DNA from: Variovorax gossypii
GTDB taxonomy: Bacteria > Pseudomonadota > Gammaproteobacteria > Burkholderiales > Burkholderiaceae_C
Assembly: GCF_003965815.1 (NCBI RefSeq)
Contig: NZ_RXOE01000001.1
Location: 248,001 to 312,000, forward strand
DNA length: 64,000 nt
Reading direction: 5' to 3'
Shown: one piece after another, positions 25,245-34,674 of the stretch
How positions within the stretch are numbered: the first letter of the stretch is position 1
Layout of the letters: each line of letters opens with the position of its first letter
Program-made: the position numbers and the translations under genes
Notes under the pieces: generated by a model
Databases searched by the model: none
Seen by the model: only the letters and a program-made list of their open reading frames with translations
What the model was told of the DNA's origin: nothing

Positions 25245-26009
25245 ATGAGCGCTGAAGACAACAAGGGCCGTATCGCCATCGTCACGGGTGCGGGTTCCGG
25301 CATTGGCCGCGCCGCCGCGCTGGCGCTGCTGGGCGACGGCTGGAGCGTGGCGCTGGCGGGTCGCCGCCTCGAGCCGCTGGAGCAGGTTGCGGAAGAATCG
25401 GGCGCCGGCGCGCGCGCTTTCGCCGTGCCGACCGACGTGTCGAACGCAGACTCGGTGCAGGCCCTGTTCGCCGCCACCGTCGAGCGCTTCGGCCGTGTCG
25501 ACCTGCTGTTCAACAACGCCGGCGTGGGCAACCCGCCGGGCCCGTTCGAGGACTGGACGCCCGAGCAGTGGCAGGGCGTGGTCGACATCAACCTCACCGG
25601 CATGTTCTTCTGCATCCAGCAGGCGTTCCGCACGATGAAGGCCCAGACGCCGATGGGCGGCCGCATCATCAACAACGGCTCGATCTCGGCCACGGCACCG
25701 CGTCCGAACTCGGCTGCCTACACGGCGACCAAGCATGCGGTCGAAGGGCTCACCAAGACCGCTTCGCTTGACGGCCGCAAGTACGACATCGCCGTCGGGC
25801 AGGTGGACGTGGGCAACGCCATGACCGAGCTGGCCGCACGCATGGCCAAGGGCGTGCCGCAGGCCAATGGCGAGCTCGCCATCGAACCGCTGATCGACGT
25901 CAAGATCGTCGGCCAGTCGGTGCTCTACATGGCGAACCTGCCGCTCGAAGCTAACGTGCTGTTCCACACCATCATGGCGACGAAGATGCCCTTCGTCGGG
26001 CGCGGCTGA
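25245..26009 (+). CDS. Short-chain dehydrogenase/reductase
   Basis: Classical SDR, 254 residues, NAD(P)-dependent. TGAGSGIG (14-21) binds cofactor; [15 protein letters not shown] and the catalytic [25 protein letters not shown] (Ser, Tyr-x-x-x-Lys) are present. Arg after the second strand (AGRRLEPL) hints at NADP preference. The C-terminal [21 protein letters not shown] is typical of a branch annotated only as SDR or glucose/ribitol-dehydrogenase-like, so the substrate is unknown. It starts 57 bases after rnr, with AAAGAAAGAGA upstream, and converges with the NAD(P)HX repair gene, 6 bases between stops. Confidence 0.87.
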   Translation: MSAEDNKGRIAIVTGAGSGIGRAAALALLGDGWSVALAGRRLEPLEQVAEESGAGARAFAVPTDVSNADSVQALFAATVERFGRVDLLFNNAGVGNPPGPFEDWTPEQWQGVVDINLTGMFFCIQQAFRTMKAQTPMGGRIINNGSISATAPRPNSAAYTATKHAVEGLTKTASLDGRKYDIAVGQVDVGNAMTELAARMAKGVPQANGELAIEPLIDVKIVGQSVLYMANLPLEANVLFHTIMATKMPFVGRG

Positions 26010-26015
26010 CGCCTC

Positions 26016-27476
26016 TCAATCGGATGCGCGGCGGGCCAGTGCGCCGGCCGTGAGCGGGGCTGCATCGGCCGGCCAGGTGTCGGCGATGCGGCCATGCAGC
26101 CAGACGGCTTCGCGCGCCGCGTCGAAAGCCGGTTTTCGCATGGCCAGGGCGGCACCGATCATTCCGGCCAGCACGTCGCCGGTGCCGGCGGTCGCCAGGC
26201 GGGCATTGCCGCTCAGGTTGATGACCGGCAGGGTATCGGCGCCGCCGGCAATGACGGTGCCCGAGCCCTTGAGCACCACCACCACATTGAAGCGCGCGGC
26301 GAGGTCGCGTGCTGCGGTCAGCCTGTCGCCCTGAACGTCGCCGACCGTGCAGTTCAGCAGGCGCGCGGCTTCCAGCGGATGCGGCGTGATCACGGTGGGG
26401 GCTCCGTCTCTGCCGCGTGATGACAGCTGCGTTTGCAGCGCACCATCGGCTGCGATCGCATTGAGTGCATCGGCGTCGAGCACCAGGGCGGCCGCCGTGT
26501 AGAGCACGTTCGGCAGCAGCTCGCGAACGGCTTCTCCGCCGCCGCAACCGCAGACCGCCGTCATGCCGGAAAGATCGAGCGTCCGTGCGTCGCGCAACAT
26601 CAGTTCGGGCTGCGCGGTGTCGACGGGGGCTGCGTTCGGGTCGAGCAAGCCGACGAAGACGCGTCCCGCGCCGCCATGCAGCGCCGCCGAGCCGGCCAGC
26701 AATGCGGCTCCGGCCATGCCGGACGCTCCGCCGATCACCGCGACGTCGCCGTAGCTGCCCTTGTGCGATGCGTGGCTGCGCGGTTGCGAGTCGGGCGCTC
26801 CCGCGATCCGGGCCGTCGGCCGATCCTTGAATGCACCGCAGCCGAGGTCATCGAACCAGATCGTGCCTGCCGCGTCACGGCCCTGGGCGGTGAACAAGCC
26901 TGGCTTCAAGGTGAGAAAGGTGATGCAGGTGAGAGCCGATTCCCGCGGGTGGCTGGCGCCCTGGGGCAGAGTGCCCGTGTCCGCGTCCAGACCCGAGGGA
27001 ACGTCCACGCAAAGTACCGGCTGGCTGCTGGAGTGCATCCGCGCCAGCCACTGCGCCATGGCGCCTTCGGGAGGCCGCGTCGATCCGATGCCGAGCAGCG
27101 CATCGATCGCCAGCTCATGGGCCGAAGGGGGCGTCGCGGCAAAGGTGACACCCGCATCGCGGGCGCGCTGAAGCGATGCCTTGGCGTCTGGCGGCAACCG
27201 GCCTTCTTCTCCCAGAAAGGTGACCACCGGAAAGAAGCCTCGATGCCGCAGCTGCGCGGCAGCTTCGAAGCCGTCGCCGCCGTTGTTCCCCGGCCCGCAG
27301 GCCACCCAGATGGTGCGTGCATGCGGCGCGATCGCCATCGCCAGCCGGGCGACCGCAAGACCCGCGCGCTGCATCAGCGTGTGGGCGGGCAGGGCGGCCG
27401 CAGCAGCCTGTTCGATGCGGCGCGTGGCGGCGATGTCGAACAGATCGGCAGCGGTGGCTGGGGTGATGCGTTGCAT
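26016..27476 (-). CDS. nnr: Bifunctional NAD(P)H-hydrate epimerase / ADP-dependent dehydratase
   Basis: Metabolite-repair enzyme restoring hydrated NAD(P)H; 486 residues, two domains. The N-terminal YjeF_N epimerase has CGPGNNGGDGFEAAAQLRHRG near residue 60 and CVDVPSGLDADTG near 155. The C-terminal ribokinase-like dehydratase (from about 225) contains KGSYGDVAVIGG, TPHPLEAARLLN-type binding (here ITPHPLEAARL), VVLKGSGTVI and the catalytic GTGDVLAGMIGAAL. The fused layout matches E. coli NnrDE. It diverges from the small membrane-protein gene (41 bases). Confidence 0.94.
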   Translation of the reverse strand: MQRITPATAADLFDIAATRRIEQAAAAALPAHTLMQRAGLAVARLAMAIAPHARTIWVACGPGNNGGDGFEAAAQLRHRGFFPVVTFLGEEGRLPPDAKASLQRARDAGVTFAATPPSAHELAIDALLGIGSTRPPEGAMAQWLARMHSSSQPVLCVDVPSGLDADTGTLPQGASHPRESALTCITFLTLKPGLFTAQGRDAAGTIWFDDLGCGAFKDRPTARIAGAPDSQPRSHASHKGSYGDVAVIGGASGMAGAALLAGSAALHGGAGRVFVGLLDPNAAPVDTAQPELMLRDARTLDLSGMTAVCGCGGGEAVRELLPNVLYTAAALVLDADALNAIAADGALQTQLSSRGRDGAPTVITPHPLEAARLLNCTVGDVQGDRLTAARDLAARFNVVVVLKGSGTVIAGGADTLPVINLSGNARLATAGTGDVLAGMIGAALAMRKPAFDAAREAVWLHGRIADTWPADAAPLTAGALARRASD

Positions 27477-27517
27477 CGGCGCATTGTGCCGTCGGGCTGC
27501 GTTCCTATCATCCGGGG

Positions 27518-27946
27518 ATGAACTTCAAGAGCGTCGGTTGGCTGCTTGCACTGCTTTTCGCTGCGCTCGCCTCCTTTGTGGCCGCGACATTGGCGTGGAT
27601 TGCGGGCCTGGGCTGGGTTCTGGGCCTGATGTGCGCCGTGTGGGGTGCCTTCCTGCTGGCGGAATTCAAGCGATGGGAGCGACTGCGCGACATGGCCTGG
27701 GCGGCCAATGTCGGCTTCGGCTGCAGCGTGATCCGGTGGTTCGACGTGCCGGGCGAAGCCGCTTCCGGCCTGGCGCGCTGGGCACTGCTGGGTGCGGCTG
27801 CGCTCTGCCTGATCTTCTTCGCGGTGCTCGTTCCCGGCTTGCTGGGGTGGGCCGCTGGAAGGCTTCGGCCGCCACCCGAACCCGAGCTGCCCGTCGAGCA
27901 GCCGGCCAGCCCCGAGGCGCTGCGCCGCTGGGGCCCTAGAGACTGA
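27518..27946 (+). CDS. Small integral membrane protein of unknown function (142 aa)
   Basis: Not recognised. Two closely spaced N-terminal hydrophobic segments (about 6-28, LLALLFAALASFVAATLAW, and 30-48, LGWVLGLMCAVWGAFLL) are followed by a charged EFKRWERLRD stretch, then a third (about 90-112, ALLGAAALCLIFFAVLVPGLL), and a Pro-rich C-terminal tail (RPPPEPELPVEQ). Probably an inner-membrane protein with three spans. Its last 11 bases overlap the end of the convergent D-amino-acid dehydrogenase gene. No partner indicates a role. Confidence 0.68.
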   Translation: MNFKSVGWLLALLFAALASFVAATLAWIAGLGWVLGLMCAVWGAFLLAEFKRWERLRDMAWAANVGFGCSVIRWFDVPGEAASGLARWALLGAAALCLIFFAVLVPGLLGWAAGRLRPPPEPELPVEQPASPEALRRWGPRD

Positions 27947-29189
27947 GCCGCTCGACGCCGAGCCCTTCGAGGTCGATTCCCGGCTCCCGTCCGCCGATCA
28001 GGTCGCCCAGCACCCGCGCGCTGCCGCACGACAAGGCCCAGCCGCTCGATCCGTGGCCAAGGTTGAGCCACACGCCGGGTATGCCGCTGGCGCCCAGCAC
28101 GGGTGGGCCGTCGGGCAGCATCGGTCGCGCACCTTTCCATTGCTGGATGCCGGATTGCAGCGTGGCGGCTCCCGGGAACCAGTCGTGCAGCACCTTGTAG
28201 AGCGTTTGCACGGCCGCGGGATTCATCGTGTCCAGCGAGCCGCCGATCTCGGCGCTGCCGGCCACGCGCACGCGCTGGCCGAGGCGGGAGATGGCGACCT
28301 TGTAGCGCTCGTCCATCACCGCGCTGCGCGGTGCGTTGAGCGGCTCGCGGATCGGCGCGCTCACCGAATGGCCGTAGACCGGCGCCATCGGAATGCGCAG
28401 ACCCAGCGGGCGCAGCAGCGCCGCCGAGGCCAGGCCGGCGCAGACCACGACCGCGTCATAGCGAACCGGGTCGGAGCCGCTCGCCAGCGACAGCGAGGTG
28501 GGGGCGGCGCGGCTCAGCGGTGCGATGTCGCAGTTGAAGTGGAACTGCGCGCCGAAGGACTCGGCCTCCCACTTGAGCAGTAGCGCGAATTGGCGGCAGT
28601 TGGCCACCTCGTCCTCGGGCAGGTGGATGGCGCCCACCAGCGGGGTGTCGGGGTTGAGGGCCGGCTCGATCAAACGGGCTTCGTCGGCGTCGATTTCCTT
28701 GAAGACGCTGCCGGCCGCGCGCAGCACGTCCAGCCCGGGCTGCACCAGCTTCTTGTCGCGCTTGGAGCGCAGCAGCACCATGTAGCCGTCGCTGCGTTCG
28801 TAACTGAGTTCGCGGGCTTCGGTCACCTCGTGCAGCCGGTTGCGGCTGTAGAAGGCCAGGCGCTGCATGCGGGCGCGGTTGGCCAGGTAGGTCTCGAGCT
28901 TGCAGGCCTTCTGCCAGCGAGAGAGCCAGCCGAGGTCGCGCGAACCCAGCGGCCAGCGCAGCTTGATGGCGCCGTGAGAAGACAACAGGGAGCGCAGCAC
29001 CTTGCCGCGCATGCCGGGGCCGGCCCATGGCGTGACGTATCCGGGGGCGACCACGCCGGCGTTGGCGAAGCTGGCTTCCTCGGCGGCAGCGCCGCGGCGC
29101 TCGAAGACGGTCACTTCATGGCCGTCGGAAACCAGTTCCCAGGCGGTGGTGACGCCGATGATGCCGGCGCCCACGATCGCGATTTTCAT
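27936..29189 (-). CDS. dadA: D-amino acid dehydrogenase (small subunit type)
   Basis: FAD enzyme oxidising D-amino acids to 2-oxo acids and feeding electrons to the respiratory chain; 417 residues. The N-terminal MKIAIVGAGIIGVTTAWEL is the FAD Rossmann motif. EEASFANAGVVAPGYVTPWAGPGM is the DadA signature, and LNLGHGSSGWALSCGSARVLGDLIGG closes the FAD site. An amidase lies 56 bases upstream on the same strand, suggesting a shared transcript for use of amides or D-amino-acid derivatives. No alanine racemase gene is adjacent. Confidence 0.9.
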   Translation of the reverse strand: MKIAIVGAGIIGVTTAWELVSDGHEVTVFERRGAAAEEASFANAGVVAPGYVTPWAGPGMRGKVLRSLLSSHGAIKLRWPLGSRDLGWLSRWQKACKLETYLANRARMQRLAFYSRNRLHEVTEARELSYERSDGYMVLLRSKRDKKLVQPGLDVLRAAGSVFKEIDADEARLIEPALNPDTPLVGAIHLPEDEVANCRQFALLLKWEAESFGAQFHFNCDIAPLSRAAPTSLSLASGSDPVRYDAVVVCAGLASAALLRPLGLRIPMAPVYGHSVSAPIREPLNAPRSAVMDERYKVAISRLGQRVRVAGSAEIGGSLDTMNPAAVQTLYKVLHDWFPGAATLQSGIQQWKGARPMLPDGPPVLGASGIPGVWLNLGHGSSGWALSCGSARVLGDLIGGREPGIDLEGLGVERLSL

Positions 29190-29245
29190 TGAGTGTTCAG
29201 GATGAGAGAGATGGCTGGCGCCCGCAGGAGCGGACGCGACGGCCT

Positions 29246-30568
29246 TTATTCTTGCAGCGCGCGCTCGGTCTGGAGCGCCATCGCGAGGATGGCGTCGTCG
29301 TGCAGCGCGGCGTGCCACAGCATCAGGCCCACCGGCAGTTCGCCGGCGGCGTGGCAGGGCAGGGAGATGGCGCAGCCGTCGAGCATGTTGACGATCGACG
29401 GATTGCGCAGCAGCAGGGCATTGACGCGGAAGAACTCCTCGTCGCGCTCGGCGCCCGGCGCCACGCTGGCGATGGGCGGCGCGGTGATGGGCACGGTCGG
29501 CGACAGCACCGCGTCGAACGGCGCGAGCGCGGCTTCGACGCGGGCGATCCAGTCGCGGCGGGCGTTGATCAGGTCGATGTATTCATGCGCCTTCATCGTG
29601 GCGCCGCGCAGGATGCGCTGGGCCACGCGAGGGTCGTAGCCCGCGCCGCTGCGCTCCAGCAGCAGACGGTGCCAGGCGTACGACTCGGCGGCCGAGAAAC
29701 CGCCGGTGGCGTTGATGGCCGCCAGCTCCGCGAGCTCTGGCAGCTCGATTTCCACGATGCGGGCGCCAGCCGCGCGAAGTGTTTTCAGCGAGCGCTCGAA
29801 GGCAGCGGCCACCGGGGCTTCGATGCTGTCGAAGAACACGTTCTTCACCACAGCCAGCCTGTAGGCGGCCAGGGGCGCGTTGCCGGCTGTCACGCGGCGC
29901 GCGGCGAGGATTTCGTGCGCGGTGATGGCGTCGCGCACCGAGCGTGTCATGGCGCAGACAGTGTCCAGGGTGGTCGAGAGCGGCAGCGCGCCAGCCGCAG
30001 GCGTCAGCCGGGCCGTGTTCTTGAAGCCGACGATGCCGTTCAGGGCTGCGGGAATGCGGATCGAGCCGCCGGTATCGGAGCCCAGGCCGATGAATGCGGC
30101 CCCGCTGGCCACCGAGATCGCGGCGCCGGACGAAGAGCCGCCCGGAATGCGCGGCACGGCCGAGTCGCTCACGTTGGACGGCGTGCCGTGGTGCGGATTG
30201 ACGCCGACGCCCGAGAAGGCGAACTCCGTCATGTTGGTTCGGCCGGTCAGCACGCCGCCTGCCGCGCGCAGCCGGGCTACGGCTGGCGAATCGGCCGTGG
30301 CGGCGGGGGCGTGGCTCAGAACGGCGGAACCGGCGGGCGTCGGCTGGCCTTCGACGTCGAACAGGTCTTTTGCCGTGAAGGCGAGGCCTGCCAGCCGGCT
30401 GCCTGGATCCGACGCAGCGGCGGCCTGACGGGCCTCGTCGAACATGGTGCTGGTGAATGCGTGGGCGCAGGCCGGGGACTCGGCGATTCCGATGGCACGC
30501 TCCATTTCGGTGCGTGCATCGGTGCCACCTGCCAGAAGGTCGAGACGGGCGGCGTGGAGGTCGTTCAT
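29246..30568 (-). CDS. Amidase-signature hydrolase (AtzE-like)
   Basis: Amidase signature family enzyme of 440 residues. The Ser-cisSer-Lys triad is visible: Lys67 in TAKDLFD, the cis-Ser in GGSSSGAA (143-150) and nucleophile Ser169 in GSDTGGSIR. The length and [20 protein letters not shown] segment match the AtzE/allophanate-hydrolase-like branch, so a small amide or biuret-type substrate is plausible but unproven. It lacks the C-terminal domain and partner genes of the GatCAB amidotransferase. It probably precedes dadA in a two-gene unit and faces rpsB across a 206-base divergent region. Confidence 0.87.
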   Translation of the reverse strand: MNDLHAARLDLLAGGTDARTEMERAIGIAESPACAHAFTSTMFDEARQAAAASDPGSRLAGLAFTAKDLFDVEGQPTPAGSAVLSHAPAATADSPAVARLRAAGGVLTGRTNMTEFAFSGVGVNPHHGTPSNVSDSAVPRIPGGSSSGAAISVASGAAFIGLGSDTGGSIRIPAALNGIVGFKNTARLTPAAGALPLSTTLDTVCAMTRSVRDAITAHEILAARRVTAGNAPLAAYRLAVVKNVFFDSIEAPVAAAFERSLKTLRAAGARIVEIELPELAELAAINATGGFSAAESYAWHRLLLERSGAGYDPRVAQRILRGATMKAHEYIDLINARRDWIARVEAALAPFDAVLSPTVPITAPPIASVAPGAERDEEFFRVNALLLRNPSIVNMLDGCAISLPCHAAGELPVGLMLWHAALHDDAILAMALQTERALQE

Positions 30569-30626
30569 TGGGAGGCTGCAGGTACCGTCGGGGGCGGCTG
30601 GTTCAGGGAAGGGGCGGCGGCCGTGC

Positions 30627-30632
30627 TATACT
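30627..30632 (+). promoter_or_regulatory. -10 element of the rpsB promoter
   Basis: TATACT, 143 bases upstream of rpsB and the best -10 match in the region; transcription would begin near 30639. No good -35 hexamer lies 16-18 bases upstream (sequence is G-rich), so an activator or a UP-like contribution may be needed. Confidence 0.5.
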
Positions 30633-30638
30633 CTTTGG

Positions 30639-30774
30639 GTTTCGCTGGTCGAGCAACGGCTCCCGTTGCATCCAGCCAGACACATCCGCAAACCGGCCCA
30701 ATCAAGGTGTTGTGACTCGATCCAAAGAGCGCAAAACGGGCTGGATTTTAGACCCAACCTTTGGAGTAATTTCA
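30639..30774 (+). promoter_or_regulatory. Structured 5' leader of rpsB with competing helices
   Basis: GCAACGG (30653-30659) and CCGTTGC (30663-30669) form a perfect hairpin, extended by GCTGG (30644-30648) with CCAGC (30672-30676). ATCCAGCC (30670-30677) can instead pair with GGCTGGAT (30739-30746), which breaks that extension. CCAAAG (30722-30727) can pair with CTTTGG (30759-30764), covering part of the Shine-Dalgarno GGAG (30763-30766). S2 is known to control rpsB-tsf in E. coli through the leader; a similar role here is inferred. Confidence 0.45.
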
Positions 30775-31527
30775 ATGTCTACCACCATGCGCGAAATGCT
30801 GGAAGCAGGTGTCCATTTCGGTCACCAAACCCGCTTCTGGAACCCCAAGATGGCTCCGTACATCTTCGGCCATCGCAACAAGATCCACATCATCAACCTG
30901 GAAAAGTCGCTCCCGATGTTCCAGGATGCGATGAAGTACGCCAAGCAGCTCACCGCCAACCGCGGCACGATCCTGATGGTCGGCACGAAGCGGCAGGCCC
31001 GCGAAATCGTGGCGGCTGAAGCCCGTCGCGCCGGCGTGCCCTTCGTCGACACCCGTTGGCTCGGCGGCATGCTGACCAACTTCAAGACGGTCAAGACCTC
31101 GATCAAGCGCCTGAAGGACATGAAGGCCCAGCAGGAAGCCGGTCTCGACAGTCTGAGCAAGAAAGAGCAGCTCACGTTCACGCGTGAAATCGAGAAGCTC
31201 GAGAAGGACATCGGCGGTATCCAGGACATGGCTGCGCTGCCCGACGCCATCTTCGTGATCGACGTGGGCTTCCACAAGATCGCCGTGGCCGAAGCCAAGA
31301 AGCTCGGCATTCCGCTGATCGGCGTGGTGGACTCCAACCATTCGCCCGAAGGTATCGACTACGTGATCCCCGGTAACGACGACTCGTCGAAGGCCGTCAC
31401 GCTGTATGCCCGCGGCATCGCCGATGCGATCATCGAAGGCCGTAACAGCGCCACCGGCGACGTGGTCAAGGCCATCGCCGAAGGTAACGACGAATTCGTC
31501 GAAGTCGAAGAGGGCGCTTCGGCCTGA
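30775..31527 (+). CDS. rpsB: 30S ribosomal protein S2
   Basis: Ribosomal small-subunit protein of 250 residues, first gene of the long translation/envelope cluster. It begins [25 protein letters not shown] and contains [25 protein letters not shown] and [31 protein letters not shown], all diagnostic of S2. GGAG lies eight bases before the ATG. A long structured leader precedes it and an intrinsic terminator separates it from tsf, so S2 and EF-Ts levels can be set separately, as in other proteobacteria. Confidence 0.98.
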   Translation: MSTTMREMLEAGVHFGHQTRFWNPKMAPYIFGHRNKIHIINLEKSLPMFQDAMKYAKQLTANRGTILMVGTKRQAREIVAAEARRAGVPFVDTRWLGGMLTNFKTVKTSIKRLKDMKAQQEAGLDSLSKKEQLTFTREIEKLEKDIGGIQDMAALPDAIFVIDVGFHKIAVAEAKKLGIPLIGVVDSNHSPEGIDYVIPGNDDSSKAVTLYARGIADAIIEGRNSATGDVVKAIAEGNDEFVEVEEGASA

Positions 31528-31550
31528 TTGGCACGCCCGCGAGCCTGAAG

Positions 31551-31576
31551 AAGGGGCTTTGGTGCCCCTTTTTTTT
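31551..31576 (+). terminator. Intercistronic terminator/attenuator between rpsB and tsf
   Basis: AAGGGGC (31551-31557), a six-base loop, GCCCCTT and then eight T residues form a canonical intrinsic terminator 24 bases after the rpsB stop and 32 before tsf. Partial read-through would give less EF-Ts than S2 from one promoter. Confidence 0.85.
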
Positions 31577-31607
31577 AACCTGATTTTTGAATTCACGGAG
31601 ATACAAA

Positions 31608-32531
31608 ATGGCTGCAATCACCGCAAGCATGGTCGGCGAGCTGCGCGCGAAGACCGACGCACCGATGATGGAATGCAAGAAGGCCCTGACCGAGGCCGAT
31701 GGCAACATGGAAAAGGCCGAAGAGCTGCTGCGCATCAAGCTCGGCAACAAGGCTGGGAAGGCGTCGAGCCGCATCACCGCCGAAGGCGTCGTGGCCGCGT
31801 ACGTTGCCGGTGACACCGGCGCCATGATCGAAGTCAACTGCGAAACCGACTTCGTCTCGAAGAACGACAGCTTCCTGGCCCTGGTCAATGCCGCCGCCAA
31901 GCTGATCGCCGAGAAGAACCCGGCCGACATCGCCGCGCTGGGCGCCCTGGCCTACGAGCAGGATGGCTTCGGCCCCACGCTCGAAGACGTGCGCAAGGGC
32001 CTGATCGGCAAGATCGGCGAGAACATGAGCTTCCGCCGCTTCAAGCGCTTCGCCGGCAACGGCAAGCTGGCCTCGTACCTGCACGGCACGCGCATCGGCG
32101 TGATGGTCGAGTTCGAAGGTGACGACACCGCCGCCAAGGACGTCGCGATGCACATCGCCGCCATGAAGCCCGTGTCGGTCGCCGCGTCGGACGTGCCTGC
32201 CGAGCTGATCGAGAAAGAGCGTGCCGTGGCTGCCGGCAAGGCGGAAGAAGACCGCAAGACGGCCGAAGCCGAAGGCAAGAAGCCGCAGCCGGCCGACATC
32301 GTTGCCAAGCGCATCGAAGGCGGCGTGCAGAAGTTCCTCAAGGAAGTCTCGCTGCACAACCAGCCGTTCGTGAAGAACGACAAGCAGACCGTCGAGCAGA
32401 TGCTCAAGGCCGTCAACACCACGATCAAGGGCTTCACCCTGTACGTGGTGGGTGAAGGCATTGAGAAGAAAGTTGACGACTTCGCAGCAGAGGTCGCCGC
32501 GCAAGTCGCCGCAGCCAAGGCTGCCGCTTAA
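31608..32531 (+). CDS. tsf: Elongation factor Ts
   Basis: Guanine-nucleotide exchange factor for EF-Tu, 307 residues, slightly longer than E. coli Ts (283). The N-terminal UBA-like domain reads [24 protein letters not shown], followed by the core with [13 protein letters not shown] charged helical insertion ([25 protein letters not shown]) accounts for much of the extra length, and the C-terminal dimerisation module begins near [15 protein letters not shown]. Shine-Dalgarno CGGAG is seven to eight bases before the ATG. It is bracketed by two intrinsic terminators. Confidence 0.98.
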   Translation: MAAITASMVGELRAKTDAPMMECKKALTEADGNMEKAEELLRIKLGNKAGKASSRITAEGVVAAYVAGDTGAMIEVNCETDFVSKNDSFLALVNAAAKLIAEKNPADIAALGALAYEQDGFGPTLEDVRKGLIGKIGENMSFRRFKRFAGNGKLASYLHGTRIGVMVEFEGDDTAAKDVAMHIAAMKPVSVAASDVPAELIEKERAVAAGKAEEDRKTAEAEGKKPQPADIVAKRIEGGVQKFLKEVSLHNQPFVKNDKQTVEQMLKAVNTTIKGFTLYVVGEGIEKKVDDFAAEVAAQVAAAKAAA

Positions 32532-32545
32532 GCCTTTACGGCTCC

Positions 32546-32579
32546 AACGACGGTGCGTTCGCGCGCACCGTCGTTTTTT
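32546..32579 (+). terminator. Intrinsic terminator after tsf
   Basis: A perfect 12-bp stem AACGACGGTGCG/CGCACCGTCGTT with loop TTCGCG is followed by six T residues, starting 15 bases after the tsf stop. This is a strong terminator, so pyrH and the genes beyond need their own promoter or read-through. Confidence 0.9.
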
Positions 32580-32592
32580 CATCGCCACGTTT

Positions 32593-32598
32593 TACACT
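32593..32598 (+). promoter_or_regulatory. Possible -10 element for pyrH
   Basis: TACACT lies 30 bases before the pyrH ATG and just after the tsf terminator. No convincing -35 is present in the terminator-derived sequence upstream, so this is tentative, but a promoter is expected here because of the strong terminator. Confidence 0.3.
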
Positions 32599-32627
32599 CG
32601 TCTCGCCCAAACCAAAGGAAATTGCCC

Positions 32628-33350
32628 ATGTCTGATGCCCGCCCAGCCCACAAGCGAATCTTGTTGAAGCTGTCGGGAGAGGCATTGATGGGCGACGATG
32701 CCTTCGGCATCAACCGCGCGACCATCGTGCGCATGGTGCAGGAGGTTGCCGAGGTCGTGAACATGGGCGTCGAGGTGGCGGTCGTGATCGGCGGCGGCAA
32801 CATCTTCCGCGGCGTCGCGGGCGGTTCGGTCGGCATGGACCGCGCCACCGCCGACTACATGGGCATGCTGGCCACGGTCATGAATTCGCTGGCCCTGGCC
32901 GATGCGATGGACAAGCAGGGCCTTGTGGCCCGCGTGATGTCCGCCATCGCCATCGAGCAGGTGGTCGAGCCCTATGTGCGTCCCAAGGCCCTGCAGTACC
33001 TCGAAGAGGGCAAGGTCGTGGTGTTCGCGGCCGGCACGGGTAATCCGTTCTTCACCACCGATACGGCCGCCGCGCTGCGCGGTGCCGAGATCGGCGCCGA
33101 GCTGGTGCTAAAGGCGACCAAGGTCGATGGCGTCTATACCGCCGACCCCAAGACCAATCCCGACGCAACGCGCTACGCCACGCTGACCTTCGACGAGGCG
33201 ATCGCGAAGAATCTCGGCATCATGGACGCCACGGCCTTCGCGCTGTGTCGCGACCAGAAGCTGCCGATCAAGGTGTTCTCGATCTTCAAGAATGGTGCGC
33301 TCAAGCGCGTCGTCATGGGCGAGGACGAAGGCACGCTGGTGCATGCCTAG
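32628..33350 (+). CDS. pyrH: UMP kinase
   Basis: Hexameric bacterial UMP kinase of the amino-acid-kinase fold, making UDP for pyrimidine and cell-envelope precursor synthesis; 240 residues. [14 protein letters not shown] (near 10-23) binds ATP phosphates; [11 protein letters not shown] and [18 protein letters not shown] bind [18 protein letters not shown] near 140 and [13 protein letters not shown] complete the family pattern. AAAGGAA precedes the ATG at 32628. carAB, also in this window, serves the same pathway. frr starts 11 bases after its stop. Confidence 0.98.
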   Translation: MSDARPAHKRILLKLSGEALMGDDAFGINRATIVRMVQEVAEVVNMGVEVAVVIGGGNIFRGVAGGSVGMDRATADYMGMLATVMNSLALADAMDKQGLVARVMSAIAIEQVVEPYVRPKALQYLEEGKVVVFAAGTGNPFFTTDTAAALRGAEIGAELVLKATKVDGVYTADPKTNPDATRYATLTFDEAIAKNLGIMDATAFALCRDQKLPIKVFSIFKNGALKRVVMGEDEGTLVHA

Positions 33351-33361
33351 GAGTATTTGAG

Positions 33362-33922
33362 ATGACCATTGCAGACATCCGCAATGCGACCGACGCGAAG
33401 ATGAACCAGTCGCTCGCCGCATTCCAGAACAACCTCACCAAGATCCGTACGGGCCGAGCCAATTCCGCGCTGCTCGATTCCGTCCACGTCGAGTACTACG
33501 GCTCGCAAGTGCCGTTGAGCCAGGTGGCCAACGTGTCGGTGCTCGATTCGCGCACCATCAGCGTCCAGCCCTGGGAAAAGGGCATGGGCGCCAAGATCGA
33601 GAAGGCCATCCGCGAAAGCGACCTGGGCCTGAATCCCGCTTCGATGGGCGACCTGATTCGCGTGCCGCTGCCCGCCATGAGCGAAGAGCGCCGCAAGGAA
33701 ATGACCAAGCTCGTCCGCAACGAAGGCGAAAGCGCCAAGATCGCCACGCGCAACCTGCGCCGCGACGCGAACGAGTCGGTCAAGAAGCTGGTCAAGGAAA
33801 AGCTGGCGTCGGAAGACGACCAGAAGCGCGCCGAAGCCGAGATCCAGAAGGTCACCGACCGCCACATCGCGGAAATCGACCGCCTGGTAGCGGCCAAGGA
33901 AGCGGAGATCATGGCCGTTTGA
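33362..33922 (+). CDS. frr: Ribosome recycling factor
   Basis: Splits post-termination ribosomes together with EF-G; 186 residues, the usual length. It starts [21 protein letters not shown] and has the signature [21 protein letters not shown], then the hinge-domain segment [18 protein letters not shown], and a long C-terminal helix ([20 protein letters not shown]). The pyrH stop and a GAGTATTTGAG spacer precede its ATG. The order pyrH-frr-uppS-cdsA is conserved in betaproteobacteria. Confidence 0.98.
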   Translation: MTIADIRNATDAKMNQSLAAFQNNLTKIRTGRANSALLDSVHVEYYGSQVPLSQVANVSVLDSRTISVQPWEKGMGAKIEKAIRESDLGLNPASMGDLIRVPLPAMSEERRKEMTKLVRNEGESAKIATRNLRRDANESVKKLVKEKLASEDDQKRAEAEIQKVTDRHIAEIDRLVAAKEAEIMAV

Positions 33923-33930
33923 GGCCTGCC

Positions 33931-34653
33931 ATGGCCTCTTCAGCGCCGCACATTCCCCACCACGTTGCCATCGTGATGGACGGCAACGGTCGCTGGGCGA
34001 CGCGGCGCTTCCTGCCCCGCATCGCGGGGCACAAGCAGGGCGTCGAGTCGTTGCGCCGCTGCGTCAAGGCCTGCGTCGAGCGCGGCGTGGCCGTGCTCAC
34101 TGTGTTCGCGTTCTCGTCCGAGAACTGGAATCGTCCTGTCGAGGAGGTTTCCGGGCTCATGGAGCTGATGGTCGGCGCGCTTGCCCGTGAGGTGCCCAAG
34201 CTCAGCGCCGACGGCGTTCGGCTTCATTTCGTCGGCGAACGCGCGGGCCTGTCGCCCAAGATGGTGAACGGCCTGCTCGACGCCGAAGCCGCCACCGCGC
34301 ACAACACCCGGCTGGTGCTCAACGTCTGCTTCAACTACGGCGGCCGATGGGACATCGCGCAGGCCGCTGCAAAGCTCGCCGCGCAGGGCGAGGCGATCAC
34401 CGAGCTTAGTCTCGATCGCGCCATGGCGCTGGCCCACGTGCCCGATCCCGACCTGTTCATCCGCACTGGCGGCGAGCAGCGTCTGTCCAATTTCCTGCTC
34501 TGGCAGAGTGCCTACGCCGAGCTTTTCTTCAGCGACAAGCTGTGGCCCGAATTCGACGAAGCTGCGCTGGACGAGGCGATTGCCGCGTTCCAGGGCCGCG
34601 AGCGGCGCTTCGGCCAGACCTCGGCGCAAGTCTCATCCACTGCCGCGGCCTGA
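33931..34653 (+). CDS. uppS: Undecaprenyl (polyprenyl) diphosphate synthase
   Basis: cis-Prenyltransferase making the C55 lipid carrier for peptidoglycan and O-antigen; 240 residues. [16 protein letters not shown] near residue 13 carries the catalytic Asp, and [21 protein letters not shown] and the C-terminal [25 protein letters not shown] are all signature motifs. The ATG at 33931 is preferred over TTG 33919, which would begin inside the frr stop region. It uses isoprenoid units from the MEP pathway enzymes IspD, IspF and Dxr found in this window. Confidence 0.97.
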   Translation: MASSAPHIPHHVAIVMDGNGRWATRRFLPRIAGHKQGVESLRRCVKACVERGVAVLTVFAFSSENWNRPVEEVSGLMELMVGALAREVPKLSADGVRLHFVGERAGLSPKMVNGLLDAEAATAHNTRLVLNVCFNYGGRWDIAQAAAKLAAQGEAITELSLDRAMALAHVPDPDLFIRTGGEQRLSNFLLWQSAYAELFFSDKLWPEFDEAALDEAIAAFQGRERRFGQTSAQVSSTAAA

Positions 34654-34674
34654 AGGCGCGGGAACCTTTTCCGC

